A stretch of DNA of 5,040 bases from Campylobacterales bacterium (lineage in GTDB: Bacteria > Campylobacterota > Campylobacteria > Campylobacterales > Sulfurovaceae). Position 1 is the stretch's first letter; each line of letters starts with the position of its first letter. The DNA is taken from NCBI GenBank assembly GCA_016937075.1, contig JAFGWQ010000094.1:1-5040 (forward strand), written 5' to 3'. The notes under the pieces were generated by a model, which worked only from the letters and a program-made list of their open reading frames with translations, ran no database searches and was not told the DNA's origin. Position numbers and translations under genes: made by a program. Below are positions 1 to 4,156 of the stretch, piece by piece.

Positions 1-1
1 A

Positions 2-184
2 CATGGCGGACAACTGTATCCTTTCAGGCTGCTCGTGAAGATGCAGCAGCCCTACATCGCAGGACTTTATAGTCATAATGATAATCTCCAGATATATGTC
101 AATAGAGGCACAGGGTATTGGGGCCCGCCTATGAGGCTTGGCGTGAGTAGCGAGATAACGAATATTAAGCTTTTACCGAGTTGA
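2..184 (+). CDS. YkuE-like metallophosphoesterase, C-terminal fragment (5' end outside window)
   Basis: The frame opens at the window edge and reads 60 residues to a TGA at 182-184. It begins HGGQLYPF and contains RGTGYWGPPMRLGVSSEIT. In calcineurin-like phosphoesterases of the YkuE type, the last metal-binding motif GHxHGGQ is followed by a ProPhe segment, a GLY stretch and a closing RGTGYWGPPMRLG...SEIT strand, and that order is seen here. The first His would be the final metal ligand of the binuclear centre. The family hydrolyses phosphoesters, often phospholipid or lipid A precursors, and is usually membrane-anchored at its N terminus. That part is not in the window, so substrate and location are unknown. 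The stop lies 6 bp from the convergent stop of the yqeY-type gene, and no hairpin terminator is visible between them. Only the family call is firm. Confidence 0.85.
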   Translation, partial: HGGQLYPFRLLVKMQQPYIAGLYSHNDNLQIYVNRGTGYWGPPMRLGVSSEITNIKLLPS

Positions 185-190
185 TAGGTT

Positions 191-634
191 TTAGCCCAAT
201 AATGTCTTAACCATCTGATTTATCCGACCGCCGTCTGCTTGATTACCTACAGCTTCTTTGGCTGCACCCATGACTTTGCCCATATCTTTCATCGATGTTG
301 CACCCGTAGTTGCGATGATCTCTTTTAGGATAGCTTCTAGTTCACTATCGCTTAATTGTTTTGGCAAATATGGTGCGATGATAGCAAGTTCTGCATCTTC
401 TTTTTCTACTAGATCCATTCTATTGGCAGCTGCAAACTGTGCTTTCGCTTCTTCTCTTTGTTTGGCATATTTGGCGATAAGCTTGACCACTTCCTCATCA
501 TCCAATTCTCTTCGCTCATCTACTTCTATCTGTTTTATCATGGTTTGGATATTGCGGAGAGTATCTCTTTTTGCATTTTCTTTGGCTCTCATAGCATCTT
601 TGATGGCTTCTTTTATTTCTTCTTTGAGATTCAT
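191..634 (-). CDS. GatB/YqeY domain-containing protein
   Basis: This is a 147-residue protein of the usual length for stand-alone YqeY proteins. Family landmarks are all present: an N-terminal helical start (MNLKEEIKEAIKDAMRAK), R-rich DTLRNIQTMIKQIEVD near residues 24-39, YLPKQLSDSEL near 89-99, and the C-terminal SMKDMGKVMG and ADGGRINQMVK motifs. The C-terminal part is homologous to the tail domain of GatB, the tRNA-dependent amidotransferase subunit that contacts tRNA. The cellular role of free YqeY proteins is not settled. The ATG at 634-632 is chosen because AAGGAT (646-641) lies 6 nt upstream and a TATAAT box sits at 673-668. It is transcribed divergently from the gene at 688 and converges on the phosphoesterase gene. 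The open frame on the opposite strand (258-662) is a shadow. The family call is strong and the function is open. Confidence 0.93.
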   Translation of the reverse strand: MNLKEEIKEAIKDAMRAKENAKRDTLRNIQTMIKQIEVDERRELDDEEVVKLIAKYAKQREEAKAQFAAANRMDLVEKEDAELAIIAPYLPKQLSDSELEAILKEIIATTGATSMKDMGKVMGAAKEAVGNQADGGRINQMVKTLLG

Positions 635-667
635 ATTAGTATCCTTGTTATTGGTAATTTGAAGATG

Positions 668-680
668 ATTATACTATAAT
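668..680. promoter_or_regulatory. Back-to-back divergent -10 boxes in one palindrome
   Basis: The 13-mer ATTATACTATAAT is a perfect palindrome around its central C (674). The right half is TATAAT at 675-680 reading right. The left half gives TATAAT at 673-668 reading left. Spacing fits a leftward start near 661, about 27 nt ahead of the yqeY-type ATG, and a rightward start near 687-688, at the ATG of the next gene. No convincing TTGACA lies 17 bp behind either box, which is normal for Campylobacterota sigma-70 promoters. The boxes are seen directly; promoter activity is inferred. Confidence 0.7.
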
Positions 681-687
681 CTCATTT

Positions 688-957
688 ATGATATTAACAA
701 TCGCCGACACCCAATTAGATACCTCACTTATTACCAAACTTTATCCGGTTGCTATCGTAGGCACAGGTGAAGAGAATGAGACTACACATATCAGTCTTGA
801 ATGGTTAGAAACCGAAGGGGTAGGCAAGGTTATGGTCGCTGGATATGCAATAGTTGTCAATCTGCAAGACGGTGTAAAAAAAGAATTTTTTTACCACACA
901 AAAGATGAATTAACCAAAGAAATTATCTCCATACAAGAGCAGTTTGCTTCCAAGTAA
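688..957 (+). CDS. Uncharacterised 89-residue protein, probably leaderless mRNA
   Basis: I do not recognise a named domain. The 89 residues look like a small soluble alpha/beta protein: a beta-rich first two thirds (MILTIADT, YPVAIVGTG, GVGKVMVAGYAIVVNL, KKEFFYH) and a charged C-terminal helix (KDELTKEIISIQEQFASK). It has no signal peptide, membrane segment or cysteines. The ATG at 688 is the only sensible start: an in-frame TAA lies at 655-657, no ATG, GTG or TTG intervenes, and the next Met is residue 49. There is no Shine-Dalgarno before the ATG, and the TATAAT at 675-680 ends only 7 bp ahead of it. Translation from a leaderless or near-leaderless transcript is therefore inferred. The next gene has its own promoter and RBS. 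I see no clear terminator after the stop, only T-rich sequence at 961-978. Coding is likely from the compact intergenic fit and protein-like composition. Confidence 0.75.
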   Translation: MILTIADTQLDTSLITKLYPVAIVGTGEENETTHISLEWLETEGVGKVMVAGYAIVVNLQDGVKKEFFYHTKDELTKEIISIQEQFASK

Positions 958-997
958 AAATCTTTTTTGTTTGGTTTTAAGTTAAATTCACCTATCA

Positions 998-1018
998 TAT
1001 AATAAACATTTTTTGGAG
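998..1018 (+). promoter_or_regulatory. Promoter -10 and RBS of the TPR gene
   Basis: A perfect TATAAT lies at 998-1003, predicting a transcript start near 1010. GGAG at 1015-1018 stands 5 nt before the ATG at 1024. No good -35 hexamer is found at normal spacing; the upstream DNA is T-rich, as is common in this phylum. The resulting leader is about 14 nt, leaving little room for leader regulation. Confidence 0.65.
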
Positions 1019-1023
1019 CTCAT

Positions 1024-1668
1024 ATGTCATTATTTCAACTTATACTTTTTATAGTTGCCATTGTAATTTTTTATATTTTTTTCAAAAAACTTTTTGCCGG
1101 AGATTATCCTAAAAGAGGTGTTGATTTTGAAGCTACGTTGCCAGATGAACAGATAGGCGGCGTAACCAGTCCTGATAAGATCTTTTCTAAACCAAAGCCA
1201 AATATGAGCAGGCTGGATGAACTTTTGGAGATTGCTGATGAGTCCGTGTCCAAAGGAGATTTTTTAGAAGCCAAAAAAGCACTTCAAAGCGCAGCTATCG
1301 TCGATAGTAAAAATATAGGCGTCTTGCAAAGACTCGGGTATTTATCGCTTCAGGATAATGATCTTGATGGTGCAAAAAAATATTATGAGGATATCTTGAC
1401 TATAGATAAAGATAGTGATTCAGCTTATAGCGCACTTGCAAATATCTACCACAAACAAGATGAAAATGATCTAGCTATAGAGTATCATGAAAAGGCCATA
1501 TCTCTTGATGCCGGTTATGCGCCAAATTATTTCAATTATGCAAACACACTGTATGATCTTGGACGTAACGATGAGGCACTTGCCAATTATAAAAAAGCAT
1601 TGGAGCTAGATAACTCTTTGGATAATGCAAAGACAATGATAGATAAATTATCTTCAAAGGAGTCATAA
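1024..1668 (+). CDS. Membrane-anchored tetratricopeptide repeat protein
   Basis: The 214-residue protein has three parts. Residues 3-20 (LFQLILFIVAIVIFYIFF) are a single hydrophobic helix followed by KK, so the N terminus is probably a membrane anchor with the rest on the cytoplasmic side by the positive-inside rule. Residues 25-60 form a polar, proline-containing linker. Residues 63-198 split into four uninterrupted 34-residue units (63-96, 97-130, 131-164, 165-198). Each carries TPR spacing, for example GDFLEAKKALQSA, NDLDGAKKYYEDIL, NDLAIEYHEKAI and NDEALANYKKALELD, and the match to consensus improves toward the last unit. A short capping helix (199-214) follows. TPR arrays bind other proteins, so this is likely a scaffold or assembly factor at the inner membrane; the partner is unknown. 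The stop overlaps the next start by one base. GGAG 5 nt before the ATG supports the start. Confidence 0.88.
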   Translation: MSLFQLILFIVAIVIFYIFFKKLFAGDYPKRGVDFEATLPDEQIGGVTSPDKIFSKPKPNMSRLDELLEIADESVSKGDFLEAKKALQSAAIVDSKNIGVLQRLGYLSLQDNDLDGAKKYYEDILTIDKDSDSAYSALANIYHKQDENDLAIEYHEKAISLDAGYAPNYFNYANTLYDLGRNDEALANYKKALELDNSLDNAKTMIDKLSSKES

Positions 1669-1670
1669 TG
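1656..1670 (+). promoter_or_regulatory. RBS and TAATG stop/start overlap (translational coupling)
   Basis: AAAGGAG at 1656-1662 lies inside the last codons of the TPR gene, 5 nt before an ATG at 1668-1670. The TAA stop (1666-1668) and the ATG share one base. This arrangement favours re-initiation, so the two proteins are probably made from one message in linked amounts. Confidence 0.8.
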
Positions 1671-1886
1671 AATGATCGTTGTTTTGTAGAGCAGGCTGCA
1701 ACAAGTGATATACTTTTGCGAGTAACCAATGTATGCAGCGTATGTTATGCTTCCTTGAAAGAGGGTGCAAAGATATATTATGATATGCATTCTTACCGTT
1801 ATGTGTGTGAATCGTGCAAAGAAAAACTATCCGAGCATATGAATGAAGAGTGTGAGATAGAAAAAAACGAAGCAGGGTTGTTTTAG
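1668..1886 (+). CDS. Small protein with two CxxC pairs, likely zinc ribbon
   Basis: This 72-residue protein has no name I can give. Its visible core is VCSVCYASL (C23, C26) and YVCESCKEKL (C47, C50): two CxxC knuckles 20 residues apart, joined by KEGAKIYYDMHSYR. That is the pattern of a four-cysteine zinc ribbon or zinc-knuckle fold. Two further cysteines (C5, C62) lie outside it. The C-terminal tail is acidic (EHMNEECEIEKNEAG). Metal binding is inferred from the cysteine pattern; iron or a redox role remains possible. The start is fixed by the strong AAAGGAG and the one-base overlap with the TPR gene, which makes a joint role with that membrane-anchored protein likely. It has no signal peptide or membrane helix. 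Downstream, the transcript would run into the repeat array, which may act as its 3' end. Confidence 0.8.
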   Translation: MNDRCFVEQAATSDILLRVTNVCSVCYASLKEGAKIYYDMHSYRYVCESCKEKLSEHMNEECEIEKNEAGLF

Positions 1887-1906
1887 TTTATGCATATAAA
1901 ACCTAT

Positions 1907-1939
1907 AGATTCTCACGCCGCTTTGCGGCTCAGAATGAC
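1907..1939 (+). repeat. Hairpin element E1 (type copy; others at 1993-2025, 2079-2111, 2165-2197)
   Basis: The element runs from AGATTCTCAC to CTCAGAATGAC. In this copy the centre is a perfect GCCGC-TTT-GCGGC hairpin, and the outer arms ATTCT and AGAAT also pair, with a small unpaired CAC/TC step between. In copies 2 and 3 the tip is GCCAC-TTC-GTAGC: one pair has changed from G-C to A-T on both sides, while another position has become a C-A mismatch. The fourth copy mixes the left arm of copies 2 and 3 with the right arm of copy 1. Confidence 0.8.
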
Positions 1940-1948
1940 CGGAAGTTT

Positions 1949-1984
1949 GTCGTCTTGAGAAGTCTTTATACTTCGTGAAGATCT
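1949..1984 (-). repeat. Hairpin element E2, inverted relative to E1 (others at 2035-2070, 2121-2156)
   Basis: On the plus strand it runs from GTCGTCTTGAG (GTCATCTTGAG in later copies) to GTGAAGATCT. Read on the minus strand it starts AGATCTTCACG and ends CTCAAGATGAC, matching the ends of E1 except for a swapped dinucleotide. Arms ATCTT and AAGAT pair in the later copies, and an inner GAAG/CTTC stem closes a T-rich loop. With E1 it forms a larger imperfect inverted repeat: CTCAGAATGAC against GTCATCTTGAG pairs at 9 of 11 positions across the 9-bp spacer. Confidence 0.72.
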
Positions 1985-2218
1985 CTTTTGTTAGATTCTC
2001 ACGCCACTTCGTAGCTCAGAATGACCGGAAGTTTGTCATCTTGAGAAGTCTTTAGGCTTCGTGAAGATCTCTTTTGTTAGATTCTCACACCACTTCGTAG
2101 CTCAGAATGACCGGAAGTTTGTCATCTTGAGAAGTCTTTAGGCTTCGTGAAGATCTCTTTTGTTAGATTCTCACGCCACTTTGCGGCTCAGAAAGACGAA
2201 GAGGTAATATTTCATATG

Positions 2219-2244
2219 AGATCCTGAAACAAGTTCAGGATGAC
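2219..2244 (+). repeat. 26-bp palindromic element (REP-like), downstream of pdxA
   Basis: The arms ATCCTGAA (2221-2228) and TTCAGGAT (2234-2241) pair perfectly around the loop ACAAG, with AG before and GAC after. It lies 8 bp beyond the pdxA stop. On the pdxA-sense strand no U-run follows, so it is not a standard intrinsic terminator, though it may stabilise the 3' end of the message. Related copies lie at 3181-3206 and 3217-3242. Confidence 0.85.
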
Positions 2245-2252
2245 AATTTGCT

Positions 2253-3170
2253 TCAGATATCATCCACAATATATCTAACCGCATTTAGATAGCTTAGATT
2301 ATTTAATTCTATTCCTTTGTATGCTATATCAAATGCAGTTCCATGGTCTACCGAAGTTCTCAGTATCGGCAAACAAAGTGAGACATTTATGCTCTCATCA
2401 AAATAGAGAGCCTTCAATGGTGCCAAGCCTTGATCATGATACATCGCTACCATATGTGTATAGCGAGTGCGCATATGAGGCGTAAATGCCACATCCGGCA
2501 CCAGAGGTCCTGTGAATAATTCTTTGCCTATGGTGCTATTTGCTTGTTTAATGGCTTGCGTGATCATCTCTTCTTCGTTCCCCAGTACCCCGCCGTCTCC
2601 GGCATGGGGATTGAGCCCAAGAACCCCGATCATATCGGAAGGTTTTATACTTTTGGCAAAATCTATCAAAAAATTAGTCAATTTTTCTGCCGTAAGACTT
2701 GGGGCTACTTCTCTAAGCGGCACATGCTCAGTAAATAATGCTACAAAAAGCTTCGGGCATCCTAGCATCATGATAGCATCAGTTTTAAAAAAATCCCTCA
2801 ATGCATCTGTATGCCCCTTGTAGTTTATGCCGGCTAATTCCCATGCTTTTTTATGGATTGGCAGGGTGCAAATGCCGTCAACTTTTTTGTCTTTTGCCAA
2901 TTGTACGGCAGCACGGAAAGAAGCATAACTATATGCACCGCTTTGCTTGTCTATTTCGCCGGCTTTTATATAAAAATATGGAGCTACGGCATCAACTGTT
3001 TGAAAATTTGATGGCACTTTTAGCTGCAGTTTGTCGCCCGCTTGCAGTAGCATATCTCTATCTATGCAATACAACGGAGATATGATCTTTGATATCTGGT
3101 CATGGTTTCTAAGTATGAGCTCTATGCCAATGCCGTTTAGGTCGCCTACGCTTATGGCTACTTTTTTCAT
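2253..3170 (-). CDS. pdxA: 4-hydroxythreonine-4-phosphate dehydrogenase PdxA
   Basis: The enzyme oxidises 4-phosphohydroxy-L-threonine with NAD+; the product decarboxylates to 3-amino-2-oxopropyl phosphate, the substrate of PdxJ in DXP-dependent pyridoxal phosphate synthesis. It is cytosolic and metal-dependent. From the chosen start (305 residues) the landmarks are AISVGDLNGIG near the N terminus, YKGHTD (H120), TEHVPLREV (H149), GLNPHAGDGG (H189), MYHDQGLAPLK (H245) and SVDHGTAFDIA. H149, H189 and H245 match the three metal-binding histidines of the family. A longer frame starts at 3185 and adds MTVTK, but that ATG lies inside a palindromic repeat and PdxA proteins normally begin MKKxAIS, so 3170 is preferred. 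Neither start has a clear Shine-Dalgarno. It is the second gene of a pdxJ-pdxA operon. The family call is firm; the exact start is the only doubt. Confidence 0.95.
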   Translation of the reverse strand: MKKVAISVGDLNGIGIELILRNHDQISKIISPLYCIDRDMLLQAGDKLQLKVPSNFQTVDAVAPYFYIKAGEIDKQSGAYSYASFRAAVQLAKDKKVDGICTLPIHKKAWELAGINYKGHTDALRDFFKTDAIMMLGCPKLFVALFTEHVPLREVAPSLTAEKLTNFLIDFAKSIKPSDMIGVLGLNPHAGDGGVLGNEEEMITQAIKQANSTIGKELFTGPLVPDVAFTPHMRTRYTHMVAMYHDQGLAPLKALYFDESINVSLCLPILRTSVDHGTAFDIAYKGIELNNLSYLNAVRYIVDDI

Positions 3171-3180
3171 CTTAGTTACC

Positions 3181-3206
3181 GTCATACTGAACTTGTTTCA
3201 GTATCC
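3181..3206 (-). repeat. 26-bp palindromic element A between pdxJ and pdxA
   Basis: The arms ATACTGAA (3184-3191) and TTCAGTAT (3197-3204) pair perfectly around CTTGT. It is inverted relative to the copies at 2219 and 3217: GTC comes first on the plus strand. Against the 2219 copy, one stem pair has changed on both sides (C-G to A-T), so pairing is kept. It ends 10 bp upstream of the preferred pdxA ATG and supplies the alternative ATG at 3185. Confidence 0.85.
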
Positions 3207-3216
3207 TATAATATTT

Positions 3217-3242
3217 AGATCCTGAAATAAATTCAGGATGAC
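3217..3242 (+). repeat. 26-bp palindromic element B between pdxJ and pdxA
   Basis: The arms ATCCTGAA (3219-3226) and TTCAGGAT (3232-3239) pair perfectly around ATAAA; AG precedes and GAC follows. It matches the inverted element A at 21 of 26 positions, so A and B form a tail-to-tail pair separated by 10 AT-rich bases. Together they could fold either as two small hairpins or as one long one. It begins about 12 bp beyond the pdxJ stop. Confidence 0.85.
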
Positions 3243-3254
3243 AAAAATCTATAA

Positions 3255-4037
3255 TCATTTCTCAATACACTTTTTCATATCTAATATTGCTTTCTCTAGT
3301 CCGGTAAATACAGATCTGGCGATAATGCTTTGCCCGATATTAAGCTCTTCAATGTAAGGTATATTTGCAATTGCTTGTACGTTTTGATAATTTAGACCAT
3401 GTCCTGCGGCAACCTTTAGACCCATTTCGTGAGCTTTTTTGCTCAATATTGTGAGTTTATCCAACTCTTGGTGTAGTTTTTGGAGCAAGATATCTCTAGG
3501 CAGTTCCAATTCTTTGATGGAGCAATGTGTGGATGAAAGATTTGCATAAAGCATGGCGTAAACATTGGCATATGATCCGGTATGAAATTCTATCCATTCT
3601 GCCCCAAGTTCTTTTGAAGCGTTAATGGCTTCTAGTGTAGGGTCAATAAATAGCGATACTTCTATCTCATGGTCATGAAGTTTAATGATCGCATTTTGGA
3701 GTCGTGAAATTTCTCCAGTGACTGCCAATCCGCCTTCTGTGGTTACTTCTTCTCTTTTTTCAGGTACCAGAGTAACACGGTGAGGCTTTAGAGAACAAGC
3801 GATATCTATCATGGAAGGCTCGATAGCGCACTCAAGATTGACCGGCAATTGTGATAAAGATATGATATTTTTGGCATCACTGTCTTGGATATGGCGTCTA
3901 TCTTCACGCAGATGAATTGTGATCTGATCCGCACCTGCTAATTTGCATATACCAAGTGCGTCAAGTGGATTTGGGTCGTTTATCTTCCTAGCTTCCCGCA
4001 AGACCGCTATATGGTCTATATTGACACCTAATTTCAT
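3255..4037 (-). CDS. pdxJ: Pyridoxine 5'-phosphate synthase PdxJ
   Basis: PdxJ is a cytosolic TIM-barrel enzyme that condenses 3-amino-2-oxopropyl phosphate with 1-deoxyxylulose 5-phosphate to pyridoxine 5'-phosphate. The protein starts MKLGVNIDHIAVLREAR, the classic substrate-binding N terminus. It continues with QITIHLREDRRHI (H42, R44), VNLECA (E69), FHTGSYA near 151-157, and KVAAGHGLNY (H213), followed by ELNIGQSIIARSVFTGL, the phosphate-binding end. H42, E69 and H213 correspond to the catalytic residues of the E. coli enzyme. The 260 residues agree with epsilonproteobacterial PdxJ, slightly longer than the E. coli form. An upstream in-frame ATG at 4097 is rejected: the added 20 residues are not family-like and would cover the promoter, whereas AAGGAA lies 4 nt before the 4037 ATG. 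It is first in an operon with pdxA, which makes its substrate, and divergent from argG. Confidence 0.96.
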   Translation of the reverse strand: MKLGVNIDHIAVLREARKINDPNPLDALGICKLAGADQITIHLREDRRHIQDSDAKNIISLSQLPVNLECAIEPSMIDIACSLKPHRVTLVPEKREEVTTEGGLAVTGEISRLQNAIIKLHDHEIEVSLFIDPTLEAINASKELGAEWIEFHTGSYANVYAMLYANLSSTHCSIKELELPRDILLQKLHQELDKLTILSKKAHEMGLKVAAGHGLNYQNVQAIANIPYIEELNIGQSIIARSVFTGLEKAILDMKKCIEK

Positions 4038-4041
4038 AATA

Positions 4042-4091
4042 TTCCTTGCTGTATAATCTATAGAGATTATATCATATTTAAATTTTGTCAA
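4042..4091 (-). promoter_or_regulatory. pdxJ-pdxA promoter and pdxJ RBS
   Basis: Read on the minus strand, TATAAT lies at 4071-4066, giving a likely transcript start near 4059 and a leader of about 22 nt. AAGGAA (4047-4042) precedes the ATG at 4037 by 4 nt. A perfect TTGACA occurs at 4091-4086, but only 14 bp from the -10 box, shorter than the usual 16-18, so its use is uncertain. No separate promoter is evident for pdxA. Confidence 0.6.
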
Positions 4092-4100
4092 AACCAACTA

Positions 4101-4121
4101 TTACCAACATTATGGTAAAAT
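4101..4121 (+). promoter_or_regulatory. argG extended -10 promoter overlapped by an inverted repeat
   Basis: TGGTAAAAT at 4113-4121 is an extended -10 (TG, one base, TAAAAT), placing the start near 4128. The perfect arms TTACCA (4101-4106) and TGGTAA (4113-4118), 6 nt apart, overlap this box, so a bound repressor here would block the promoter. It does not resemble the E. coli ArgR box. Operator function is speculative; the promoter itself is reasonably supported. Confidence 0.5.
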
Positions 4122-4156
4122 CCGCTCAATTTAATAAAGAAACAAAAGGTATCTGC

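Larger units (their letters stand above)
1907..2197 (+). repeat. 86-bp tandem repeat array, three full units plus a 33-bp partial unit
   Basis: Units begin with AGATTCTCAC at 1907, 1993, 2079 and 2165, an exact 86-bp period. Units 2 and 3 differ by one base (G/A at 2089 in unit 3). Unit 1 differs from unit 2 at seven sites, four of them in the hairpin tip at unit positions 14-21. The last unit stops after its first 33 bases and carries a T-to-A change near its end (AGAAAGAC). Each unit contains a forward hairpin element of 33 bp (unit 1-33), a 9-bp spacer, an oppositely oriented element of 36 bp (unit 43-78) and an 8-bp linker. This resembles REP/BIME arrays. The high identity of units 2 and 3 suggests recent duplication. 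Confidence 0.93.
1887..2252. other. 366-bp convergent intergenic region filled with repeats
   Basis: No gene is supported here. It lies between the stop of the CxxC protein gene (+) and the stop of pdxA (-). It holds a 20-bp AT-rich lead-in, the 86-bp tandem array (1907-2197), about 21 bp of unique sequence, and one 26-bp palindrome (2219-2244). The array period of 86 is not a multiple of three and stops break the frames, so it is unlikely to be coding. No stem followed by a U-run is seen, but the hairpins could still slow or protect RNA ends on both strands. Confidence 0.85.

Noticed and set aside
258..662. 134-residue open frame on the plus strand over the yqeY-type gene
   Set aside because: It is antisense to a clear GatB/YqeY family gene and has a low-complexity Ser/Leu/Ile-rich translation typical of a shadow frame.
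876..892. A7 and T7 runs in the 688 gene as a phase-variation switch
   Set aside because: Seven-base A and T runs are common in AT-rich coding DNA and too short to suggest contingency without strain data.
955..985. Terminator after the 688 gene
   Set aside because: The region is T-rich but has no stem better than four base pairs with a long loop.
1907..2197. CRISPR array
   Set aside because: The whole 86-bp unit repeats, including what would be spacers; there are no unique spacers and no cas genes nearby.
2219..2244. Intrinsic terminator of pdxA or of the CxxC protein gene
   Set aside because: The stem is good but no U-run follows on either strand, and the same palindrome occurs between pdxJ and pdxA, where termination would cut the operon.
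2512..3085. Several plus-strand open frames inside pdxA
   Set aside because: They lie opposite a well-conserved PdxA coding sequence and show no family motifs or ribosome sites.
4038..4097. N-terminal extension of pdxJ from the ATG at 4097
   Set aside because: The extra 20 residues are not PdxJ-like and cover the TATAAT and Shine-Dalgarno; the 4037 start gives the canonical MKLGVNIDHI.
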